Assembly (NCBI GenBank): GCA_003427395.1
Contig: BFEA01000014.1
Location: 4,297,735 to 4,344,607 of the forward strand
Source of the DNA: Chara braunii
Lineage: Eukaryota; Streptophyta; Charophyceae; Charales; Characeae
Direction: 5' to 3'
DNA length: 46,873 nucleotides
This document shows positions 34,708 to 45,262 of this stretch, one piece after another (position 1 is the stretch's first letter; each line of letters starts with the position of its first letter). Both the position numbers and the translations under genes were made by a program. Under the pieces are notes generated by a model, which saw only the letters and a program-made list of their open reading frames with translations, did no database searches and was not told the DNA's origin.

Positions 34708-35303
34708 GGGTTGCAGCCCGCGAGTTATCCCTTTTGTTGTCGCTCCACAGATCGAGTCGCGCTATCGGTTCCGCGCGCGTTCTGATATTTGGTCTTCAAC
34801 CCTCACCACCTTCCGCCATAGCCCGCTCACTCTTCGCTCTTCGTTCTGTCCGCAGTTGCCACATTGTGTTCGGTTCGCTATTCGCTCTTCCTAGCTCGAT
34901 ATCCCTCCACAATAGCTGGTTCGGTGGTCGCACATCCATATCCGTCCGACGTTGGTTGCTCGCTCAACACACGACGAAGGCAAGAGTTGTCCTATTCTGT
35001 GTCCGACGTCCGAACACATTCCCAGATGCCCTGTCTGTACCTGCAGGATATAACGCCGCAGCCGCGTTCTGTTGAACCTTGAATCAATTCCCGGTTTTGT
35101 TATTTCGCTAGTGGACATGTTCTGATGTCTTTTCTCCACCCTCCACCTCCGTCCACCATAGCCGATTTGCGTTCCGCATGCGTTCCGCAGCTCGATTACC
35201 TTTCGCCATAGCCACGAGAACGTTTGTATAAAGCTGCTCGATCCCCTTCGCAACTTGTAGTCGTCGCTGCGCATGGCGAACCCCGAATCAATACCTAGTT
35301 TCT

Positions 35304-35487
35304 ACACTGAACACCGAATCAATTCCCGATTTTTGGTCACCTGTCCCTTGTAGGTCGCCGGCCTGATATCTACATATATATATAAATAGATATAGATACA
35401 TATATGTATATATATAGATATATTGCTACACTGAACACCGAATCAATTCCCGATTTTTGCTCACCTGTCCCTTGTGAGGTCGCCGAC

Positions 35488-35539
<52 letters not shown>

Positions 35540-35565
35540 TATAGAGAGATATATTGCGAATCAGT
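35304..35565. repeat. Duplicated ~124-bp unit with TA-rich microsatellites
   Basis: ACACTGAACACCGAATCAAT begins both units (near 35304 and 35428). Each continues with CACCTGTCCCTTGT, GGTCGCCG.CCTGATAT and then a TA/TATATA tract, the second about 60 bp long. Confidence 0.85.
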
Positions 35566-35599
35566 TCCCTGTTTGCGACGTACAGTGTTCAAGGAGTAA

Positions 35600-36590
35600 C
35601 AACTGCGAGGTAATTCGCAGTGTTCCCAAGGGTAGACACATATTTCATTAAAGGCAGTTCTTTATTTCCACAAATGCGAGTTAGTTCGTACTTTTTCAGC
35701 AACACTGCTGAAGGAGTTGATAACCCATCCCGTGCGTCTTTCAGGTCTTCAGTTCCACAATTCCGAGTTAGTTCGTACTTTCCCCCAGTGCTGCGGGTTG
35801 CCATTGTTGTCTTGTCTACAGAACTGCGAGTTAATTTGCACTTGTCGACACTCTTCGCACTTGTCGATAAACCAGGTCTTCAGTTTCACAATTCCGAGTC
35901 AGTTCGTACTTTCCCCTTGTACTTCGGGTTGCAATTGTTGTCCTGTCAGCAGAACTGTGAGTTAGTTCGCACTTGTCGACACCCTTTGCACTTGTGGATA
36001 AACCACATCTTACTCGTTTCGTGCGTCTTTCAGGTCTTCAGTTCCACAATTCCGAGTTAGTTCACACTTTCCCCTAGTGCTGCGGGTTGCCATTGTTGTC
36101 TTCTCTACAGAACTGCAAGTTAGTTCACACTTGTCGACACCCTTCTCACTTGTCGATAAACCACATCTTACTCGTTTCGAGGGCGTCTAGTCGGGTCGCA
36201 ATCTTTCCGAAGAGTCGTCGTCTTCCCTCCGAACTCACTCTGCCAGCCACCCAATTGTTTTGTATTCGTTTGCATTTCAAACACCAATCTCATTCTTCGT
36301 TTTTTTTTAGCCCGGAACTGCACGTCGGTTCCCCCTTGTCGATACCCATGCGGTACTTGTTGTAGACGACTTCATTCCCGAAACTCCAAGTTAGTTCGTA
36401 CTTTCCTAAAGATAAATCACCTCTTCCTCGATTCTACGACAACGAGCTCGTTCGCACTCTGCAAGAGGACTGTTGTCTTTCCTATCCTTCACCCGATTTT
36501 TGTGACTTCGTGTGCATTTCGAATACCCATCTCTTACGTCCTTTTCGTCCTCCATTTCGATAAGTCCGAGTTAGTTCGCACTTCGCTTCT
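35600..36590. repeat. Palindrome-bearing repeats upstream of the ParB-like gene
   Basis: About eleven degenerate palindromes of the form GCGAGTTAGTTCGCACTT (near 35604, 35676, 35756, 35823, 35893, 35952, 36049, 36112, 36382, 36436 and 36557). They are embedded in a ~150-bp repeated block with TTCAGTTCCACAATTCCGAG and GGGTTGCCATTGTTGTCTT. The last site is 80 bp before the ATG at 36636. Confidence 0.8.
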
Positions 36591-36635
36591 GTAGTGGTCT
36601 GAGGTTGAGCGTGTTAGTCAACGGGTGGGAGTACA

Positions 36636-39600
36636 ATGGCGTCCGCAAAGAACACATCCACAAGCGCTGGACCATCTGCCCCCGGGGAGGGACGACCTCT
36701 TCAGCAATCTACTCCTCAGTATATACACGCAATGGGAGCAAAATGGTTTTTGGACTTCATTGTTCAGGGGGACCTTTTTGGGCCAGCTGTTTTCATGCGA
36801 CCCGGTTGCGTTCCAGATGCTGGGGGAGCGGTCAATGTTCCTCCTCTCGGTACCATCGTCTCGTGCGCCAAGACTTCTGGAGGTTTGCTCAAGCTGGAAA
36901 CTAACGGCTTCTATGACGAGTGCAGACTGCCTCTTAGAGGTGTTAAGGGTGTGTTGGTGACCATCAAGAGTTTCGCGGGGTACGGCTCGAGCATGACGTT
37001 CTGCTCTCACTTCAAAGGCCTTTACGATGGCGGCAGCAAGCGTCTTCCATCGCCAGAGCAATATCTCGAGCTCGCGATGATGGTGCCGAAAGAACGTCCG
37101 GTTCTTCCGCGAGATCATGTTTTTAGGCTTCTGCCACCCCATGAGGGGTCGTCCGGCTTGGCTCAAGAAACTCCAGGGACGGCAGTGGGGCGCGGTAGTG
37201 CGATTCAGGACGTTGGGGGTCGGGTTAAGGGGCTCGCGCGCAGCGTTCGCACGCAGGTCGGCCCGGATGCTCCTGGGAACATGTCGGACTTGCATTCTCA
37301 GGGTATAGGGACTCAACGGGTCGGTACTCCGAAACTCCTCAAGGTCCACTTCGGCGGCGACACGTATTCACTTCGAGATGAGACGAGAAGAAAATCCGGC
37401 AGATCGGGGCAAGATGTCGGAGGGAATGAGGCTGAAGGGATGGGCGTTGTCCGCGGAAGCTCTGGCGGGGAGCAGACTCCTTCGGAGTTCGGAGAAGAAG
37501 CGCGAGCGATAGAGGATGGTGCGAGAGGAGGTGGCGGAGGGAACCCTCCGCATGAAGAGGATGAGAGGGAAATCGGAGGCGGTGATGGGCGGGGTTGGAG
37601 GTGACGTCGGAGGACGTGCCTCGGGAAAGAGGATGCCGAAGGAAGAGGTTGAGACGGCAAATAAGAAAGCCAGGAGGCCCGACAGTTTGACCATCCGCGA
37701 AGGACAAGCCATGGGTGGAGGAAATTCGGCTAATCCAGACGCTGCGGCAGCGAGAGAACCTTTGGGGAAATCGAAACGGAAAGTGGCAGCTGAAGAAGGC
37801 GATGGCGAGAAGGAACCTCGAAGGCGGAAGACTGCTAAGGCGGCGAGCGGTGGCGAAGGGCCTGTCGATGAGGAGTGCGACGAAGCGGCAGTGTTCTAGC
37901 TCGAATACGAGCGGAACGATGTCGGTGAAATCGTGGAGAAGGAGCTCCCCGTCAAACTGCTCATCGACCCCTGGAAGGTCTTCGACATCCCGCCTTGCGA
38001 AAGATATTACAACCACCGCAGTCTAAGTCGCGAAACTGTGGACGACATAAAGGATGCGATGCTGAGTCAATTCCGTGAGAAAAAGGGAAATATCTGGACG
38101 AAAAACCCTCTGGTTCTGGCACCCATCTACAAGCCGGTGACGCGTACTCCGGAGAAAGCTGACAGGGTTCACAAAGATGTCTTCAAGCCAGAGGACAAGG
38201 ACAAGTACTACTATTACCCTATTAACGGACAACACACCGTGGCTGCTGTGAAGGAGTTGGAGGGTGAGCCAATATTCGATTTGTGGAAGATGCACTCATG
38301 GCCGGCAAGAGTAGTGTGGTTCTCCGACCAAGATTTCGCGGGCAGGTCAGTCTCAACGAGAACACGAGACACAAGATGTCTAAGCAGTGATCGCAGAAGG
38401 CCGCGTTCTTGGACATGCGGGAGGCATGGGAGAATGAAGGAAGGTCGGTGGCCATTCAAGGGAACCGACAAGGAGGCCGAAAAGCGAGCGTTCTTCAAAT
38501 TCCAAAAGCTGCTTTTGGGAAAGAGTCCGAATGAAGCTCACTGGTCGTTGGCAAAAAAAGATTTGTCGCTCGCCGACAAGGAGTATGTCGCTGCCGTTGG
38601 CAATGCATTGAGGCAGTGGATGCCGCTCGTGACGGCCGGTGATGACGTTTTTCGCAAAGCCATGGAGTTCTATGCGAAATGGGTGGAGGGGAAGTTGTTG
38701 GGCGGCGACGGCAAGACGCCATTGTCGAGGTCGGGCAAATACATGCCAGACAAATCTCCGGGTCTGCAAGCAATTTCGGAAATGGGCTCGAAAGGGGCGG
38801 CTGGTGAAACGAAGATGGGGTGGCTGGTACGGGTCTCGCCGCCTCCGACCAAAAAGAAAATGCAAGCGGATGACAAGTTTTCGTGGTCGTGAAGGAGCCA
38901 GACATGTTCTGTTGGCAGTGTCTCGCCGATATGACCGATGTCGAGAAACTGTCGATCCTTGACGACATTCTCGCGCTAAGGGGAGAGTTCGTGCAATCCG
39001 CGGGCGGCCATCTGAAGCGTCAGCATAAACCAGGAATTAAAGACATGGTCACGACGAGGAAAGTGGACCGTGTGCTGCTCCGTATGTTCCACTACATCTT
39101 GTTCCTTGAAACGGAGGAGGACGAACGTGTTTGGCACCATGGGAGCCCTTTTTTTCGGACCGAGGGGAAGCTTCTAGAGGAGTTCGGGTCGCAGGGCCTC
39201 ACGAAACAGGTGTGGGTCGAAATGCGAAAGCATTTCTAGGGCGCGGTGGAGTACGTGAACACTTGCAAACGTACTCTTCCGCACGAGAAGGAGTCCATCG
39301 ATGACGCGAAGAGATTGTACGATGATGACAGGTTCCCTAAATCTTTCGAAAAGTCTGTTCGTTCCATCTTGCGACGGACGGAAGAAGAAGTTCGAGACAC
39401 GATCAGGGTCAGCGGGGATGTGAGGAACATCAAATGGTCCGACCTCAACCGGGTGACCAGCCTTATTCCTTTCGCTTTCTCGCCTTCCCAAGCTCACAGT
39501 CATGTCACTGCGATCCGTGAGGTTGTGCGACATTACGTGTGCAACCTGTACGTCCTCGATTTGTGTGATCCCACACTCCTCACAGACTGGCGAAAAGACG

Positions 39601-42600
39601 ATTTCGCGAACTTGCAAGGCGTTCTCCAAACACTTTCGCCAACGCACTGGGCACTTGTGGTCTTTTTCCCCTCTCGTTGGGAGCTCAGTTTCTTGAAAGG
39701 CATAGCCAGGCTTAGCGTCCATCACGTCAGGACAGAAAAGTGGGTGCGCAATGCACAAAAGCAGGCCACTGNCCGGGAAGGCAATATGCTGGTTGAGGAG
39801 TGTGACCGCCTGTACGTGATTTTTAATAGCGAAAAACTGGAAGACAACACATTCGCAGTCTACCCGGCCAGTAGCCCGACAAAGGCTTCCCGTGCTCATG
39901 GTCCAAGTCCGGCCAAACACACGGTGGCGGCCCGCTCGAAAGCTGTGTGTTCGTCGGACCCATCAGGACAGGCTGTGGCGTGTTTCGACGTGGCGGAAGA
40001 GGAAAGGTTCTCTCGTAGCATGTGGGAGGACGGCGGCGTGACAAGTTCTCAAGGACCTGCTTACGGGGAGATGGAGCGGAACCCGTCCCGTCTACTTGGT
40101 CTACTCGAAAACTTTTGCAAAGTTGGGCAAACTGTTTTTTTCTTTGGGAAGGCGCATGCGTTTGTCGTGTGGGAACTCCTCCGCACCGGTCGGCACATCG
40201 TCGCGTTGGAAAAGGAGGCGAAGATGATCGATTACCTTCACGAGTTCGTGAAGACTCGCGTTGCAGACACTCGCAATGCTTGCGAGTTTGTCCACACCAC
40301 CGACGAACGAAACTAGGATCCCAAACGTGACATGTATTGGAAAATGCCGGGGAACAAAAGGACGGAGGTTTGGGACTTCCTTTTCCAACCCGGACTGCCT
40401 GGTCCGACCAACCTCGAATACAGTCGACGGAGAAACCTGGTGTTCGGTGTGCTCAATGGGTACCACGATGCACCCACAGAGTCTGTCTCGCATTTCCTGA
40501 GAAGGCTGGAGCACGTTTACTTCACGCTGGCGGAACCGCTCACCTTGGAAAACTACAAGTCAAAGTTTGACGAGGAGGACCCTTTCGACGCTGAAGACAT
40601 GGAGTAGCTGAGCGACTCGAAAACCTTCGATTTCGAGTCCATGCCACTTCCTCGGGTGGTTGGACAGGTTGGTGATGAAGAGGAAGGTGGCCCTCGAAGA
40701 TATAGCACGTCCCCTGCCGATTTGAAGCGTGTGTTTCGGGGCGAACCAGTCGACGACCAATCGTCTGATGACGGGGAAGAAGACAGAGACTATGATCACG
40801 AACCTTGTGACAGGCTCCCTGCGGACCACGACACCTGGCAGAATGACAGACTCTACTTCTTCGGCAAGCATCACCGGTTCACGGCGGAGGATGTCTAGGG
40901 ACACAATGTCGTCTGGCACCCGAGGATATTCCAACCTGCTGTAAGGAATGGAATGTGGGTCAAAGCAATGAAGGAGGCCAATGGCAAGTGGAGTGGACTA
41001 AAGAGAATGGGAGCGGGTGCATTTAAGAGAACAACGAGAACTGCTCTGGTGGAGCATTTGAGTCTCATGAACCCCGGGAGGAACGATCCGGACGTCGCTA
41101 CGTATGCAGAACAAAAGCTAAATGAGTTGTACGCCAACAACATGTTGGAGTTTCGAGCTCCTTTCTACACACTCGAAACAGCACCGTCTCGTGGCATTGA
41201 CTGGCGCATGCCGCAACCTCTGTCGGGCGGTCAGCATCCGGGAGGGGGTGGAGGAGGAGACGAAGGAGACGGCGGAGGTGGCGGAGGAGACGGCTCACAG
41301 CTTGCCGGAAAGGGGACGGGCAAGACATCGTCGGTAGAGAAGGCATCCGGCGGAAAGGGGTCAGGCGGAAAGGACTCGGGCGGAAAGGGGTCGGGCGGGA
41401 AGGGGTCGGGCGGAAAGCGTAGAACGTCCGGGAGTCCCCAATATATGGAAACTGACCCTCACTGCGTAGGGAGTCGAGATTCCGACATGCGAGACGAGGC
41501 CACCCTGACGTCTGATCAAGTGCGAGTAGATTCGCACTTGTCTGCGAGGACTTCGTTTCTTGTTGCCGAGGACAGTCCATCCCGCCGTGCGCAACAGAGG
41601 TCTCCTGTGCTCAACATCTTGCTCCTGAAAGAGGGCGCGTCTTCGTTTTGCCTAGAGGGCGGGATGCCTATATTGCGAAGGAGCAAAGGTGCGACCTTCG
41701 GTTCCCTCGGCTCGGGCGACCGCCACAAACTCCGAATACATTCGGATTTGCTGACGTCGCCCTCCGCCATAAGTGTTCCTCACGCAACAGTTCCGCAGGG
41801 CCAAGAAAATGTCACGTCCTGCCTCCCGCATCTTCAGTTGGACACAGGGTTGCCCTGCTCGCCTCCGTTCTCATGTGTTGAGACTCGAGACTGGCGGTCT
41901 CGCGACGGGCTGGAGGGGCCCCCTGCAGGAGTGTTGGAGACCGGGGGTGGCGAGCACGAATGTCACACTCCTGGGGAGGAGGAGCGCTCTCCGGGAATGC
42001 GTGTTGTACATCGGGAAGAGGAGACTTACCGCTGGCAGTCTCGCAAAGTGTTGGAGAACGGGGGTAGCGAGTGTGAACGTCATGCTTCGGAGGGTGCGCC
42101 CGTGGACACTGGCAGCGAGAGTGCAGGAGCTCCGAGGGAAACGCATGCTCTACAGCGGGGAGAGGAGACTCGACACGGGCCGGCTCGTGAAGACGTGAAG
42201 TGGCTCCACGCACGAGCGCTGGTGATCGGGACGTCCGAAGAGGTTCTGCACAGTCGCTCGGTTGTGGCCACGACGCGAGAGGGTGTCGTTAAGAAAAGTC
42301 AGTCGACGTCCGTGCAAGCTCCCGTTCTTGGCGACGATGAAGACGAAGAAGAACCCATGGTGGAAGCTCGGGTTCATGGCGATGAGGAAGGCGGAGAACC
42401 CGTGGTGGAAGGCGGTGAGGTGACTGTCGACATCCGGACGGATCCATAGCGAAGAGATGGTGATTGTTCGCCCACCCGTTGCGGTGAAGAACAGGGTGGT
42501 CGACCGTCTATCCTAAGCACCGCTCGGGGAATGGCGCTTCATGAAGCCATAGAGTTGGGTGACGACTCGGCAGCCACCGAGCTGGTTGGCGACTCAGGCG

Positions 42601-42915
42601 TGGCAGAGATGCAGAACGTCCATTTGTCCATAGAAGGCGGTGAGGTGGCCGTCAGCATTAAGATGGATCCAGAGCGGAAAGATCATGATTCTCCGTCCAC
42701 CCGTTGCGGTGCCAAACAGGGTGATCGAGCATTTGTCATCAGTACCGGTCGAGAAATGGTGCTTCATGAACCCATCGACTTGCCAAGCGACTTAGCTGCC
42801 ACCGAGCTGGTTAGCGACACAACCGTGGCCGAGGTGCAGAACCTCGAATCGTCCGTGGACATTGGCGCAGTGGCGCGACAGGCGGGCGAGTTCCCTCAAA
42901 GGGCTCCCGAGCACG
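36636..42915 (+). pseudogene. ParB-like / DNA-methyltransferase-like protein
   Basis: The start (ACAATGGCG) has a good plant context. After an N-terminal region of unknown type (WFLDFIVQGDLFGPAVFM) and a basic linker, 37930-38340 encodes a ParB/sulfiredoxin-like domain: VKLLIDPWKVFDIP, LSRETVDDIKDAML, NPLVLAPIYKPV and YYPINGQHTVAAVKEL. From 38883 a divergent beta-class DNA-methyltransferase-like domain follows: LYVLDLCDPTLLTDW (motif IV position; DPPY is not kept), LSPTHWALVVFFP, then NPSRLLGLLENF, VFFFGKAHAFVV and GRHIVALEKE (motifs X, I and II). An acidic, Gly-rich tail ends at a donor (CACG|GTAAGA) that joins the Ulp1 exons. In-frame TAGs: 37897, 39237, 40314, 40605, 40896 and 42447. Frameshifts lie near 37560, 38350-38450 and 38880. 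The catalytic motif is probably not functional. Confidence 0.6.
41518..41539. repeat. Perfect palindrome inside the coding tail
   Basis: AAGTGCGA-GTAGAT-TCGCACTT with perfect arms, within the low-complexity tail of the ParB-like gene. Elsewhere in the element the site is in spacers or TIRs. Confidence 0.85.
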
Positions 42916-43058
42916 GTAAGATTTGTGAATAGAACCACTCACATATCTGTCACTAGCTAGCTCTGTGTTCGTCCAAATTGATGTCATGGGCTAATGTACC
43001 TATTACTACTTGTTAAAAAAAAGCTTGTGGGTTGTGGGTTGTTTTCTATGTTCTACAG
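42916..43058 (+). other. Phase-1 intron joining the ParB-like and Ulp1 parts
   Basis: Donor CACG|GTAAGATTTG and acceptor TTCTACAG, 143 nt. The split codon starts with one G, exactly as in intron 1 of Ulp1 copy 1 (G|GTAAGC ... TTGTACAG). The match of position and phase supports both as real introns. Confidence 0.7.
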
Positions 43059-44220
43059 GTGTGAGGCTGTCAATGTCCCTGCCCATGAAGCCTTTAAAAG
43101 CCGTGCGCGAGAAACGTCTTTCAGGGAGGTCATTGGCCGCTTTACCGAAGAAGTCGTCAAGTGTAGGATTGTTTAAAAGGGTCCAGATGCCTCGCCTTTC
43201 CCAGAGAGCTGTCAGGGTTTAGAAGGCTTGTGGAATAGATAAGGAGGAAGGTCTGCGGAAACATTTGGCTGCGTCTATTGAGAGCGTTACTACTTTGTCT
43301 GATGGGTCTGATGACGATGGCAAACGGGGTGTCTTGAAAGACCCGTGTCCTAAGTACATCGCGAAGGACACATTCAACAGTCGGGGATACAACTTTTATG
43401 GAAAAAGGGCAGACAGTTCTTAGTCATTCCGCCTCGGGGTTTGTGCTCACTCCCCACACTTGTTCGTGGGTGTTTGTGCAGCTGGGGCTACATCATGTTT
43501 TCGCGTTCCGTTGCCTACTGAGGAGCTTAGCGCTACGGACTTGAGAATGTTGCGGAACGTCTGTGAAGATTTCAGCAATGGCCACGAGGTGGTGTCCTCG
43601 GTTCGCAAAGGGGTCAGTTCAATTTCGTTGAGCAGAAAAAGTCTTCAAACTCTTGTTCAAGGGAAATGGTTTTCCGACGAGGTGGTGGAGTCGTACTTAG
43701 CCTTGCTTGCCAACGCTGCGTTGCCTGAGTGTCCCTCTCTTTACATTTTCAGTCCCTTTTTCTATACCAAGCTCGTCCGTGGCGGCTATCAACATGATAG
43801 GGTTGCGAGATGGACAAAAGATGTGGATATTTTCTCGTACGAGATGGTCTTGATTCCTGTCCATAAACATGGAGTGCATTGGACCCTATTGTGTTTCCAA
43901 GAACAACGGCTGGAGTACTACGACTCCCTCGTACAGACGATGGCGGTTTTTCTTCCGATGTGATTGCGAACTTCACGCAATACCTCCGTGACGAAGCAGT
44001 TTGTCATTATGGTCCAAAAACGAAAGTGGATCTCCAGAAGCCCAATGTGGTTGTTCGTGGTGTCCCTCAACAATCGGATGGGTTGAGCTGCGGTGTTTTC
44101 ATGCTCGCCTTCGCTTCATTTCTTGCACGCGGCTGTCTGCCACCATTTCCGATAGCCAAAAGCGTTATTCTAAACATTCGGCTTAGGATTGCGGTGGACA
44201 TACTCCAAGGCGCTGAATGA
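43059..44220 (+). pseudogene. Ulp1/C48-type cysteine protease, copy 2
   Basis: Exon 2 (from 43059) encodes a basic segment (MSLPMKPLKAVREKRLSGRS) and, after a TAG at 43220-43222, KACGIDKEEGLRKHLAASIE, which parallels copy 1. Exon 3 starts at about 43482 after TTGTGCAG. The protease domain has VDIFSYEMVLIPVHKHGVHW with the catalytic His-Trp, YYDSL with the Asp, and VPQQSDGLSCGVFMLAF with Gln and the nucleophile Cys. A one-base indel near 43935 splits the domain; the second half ends at 44220. Catalytic residues are kept, unlike in copy 1. It is the 3' end of the rightward block. Confidence 0.8.
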
Positions 44221-45262
44221 TACCACTGTTGTTAATATACGCGTAGTTTTTTTTCCGAAATGCCATAAGCAGAAGTGTGAATTTATTCCCACTTGATCTA
44301 CCAGTCGGCCGGTTCGAGTTGTGCTGTTGTTTTGATGAGGTACCGGATTGCAGTGGACGCTTTGGTCAAGTAAACGCTTAGGTGTGGATGTGAATATCCC
44401 AGCCTCGTGTTGTAGCAATTTTTTAAGGGTTCTTCAATTTGAGGAACCTGTCATCTTTACTCATTGGACTTTCGTCAGCGCCGTGCTGCCTTTGTTTGTT
44501 TTCGGGTTGTTCTCATTGCTTACCGCGCAACATCAGCTAGAGGGTTGTAGCGGACGCTTACGTGAAGTACAATCTTAGATGCCGATGTAAATATCTCAGC
44601 CACATGGTGCAGTATTTTTTAAGTAGACGCTTAAATATGGGATGTGAATATCCTGCCTTTCAGACCGTGGCAGCACCGTGCTGCGTTTGCCTCGTCGTGC
44701 TGCATTTGTTTGTTTCGAGGTTGTGCTGCTCTGTTACTCATGGGACGTCTTCGTCCTCTTGTAAACATTTTGCACTCATGCTCTTACTGAAAGATATGGA
44801 CATTTTTTTCTTGGTCGCCAAATTGTTTCGTGCTTATCTCTTTCGTTCGCGAGACTTTGTGGTGTGAAAGCCCCTCTCCCCCGCCCCACCCCGACCACCC
44901 AGTTTTCATATGTTTTGGCTCGCCCTTGTTCTGCGTGTGCCGTCCCGTTTTACGGTTCACCCCCTCTGCTTGTCTCCATTGAATGATGTCTGTTGGTTCC
45001 TTATGACAGTTGCGAACTTGTTCTCAATTCGAAAACCAATTGTCGCCAGAATGTATCTGTGCTTGAAGTTGTTTTATGGATTCAGCGGTGCACTAAATGA
45101 TTACCAATTTTGTTATCCCCAGAATACATCTCGTGCTCTCCACGGAATGTTGGCTGTTGTTTCCGTATGAGAAATGCGAACGTATTCGCACTTTGGATGC
45201 CGTACATTTGTGATTGAACTGTTGGTTCCATATGAGAAATCAGAACATTTTCGCACTTTGGT
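44221..45262. other. Spacer between the Ulp1 gene and right TIR
   Basis: No gene is supported. A palindrome with mismatches is at 44273-44294, right after the Ulp1 stop, and another at 45172-45193 (AAATGCGA-ACGTAT-TCGCACTT). Degenerate repeats of AGTAGACGCTTA and GATGTGAATATC.C occur at 44370-44660. Confidence 0.6.
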
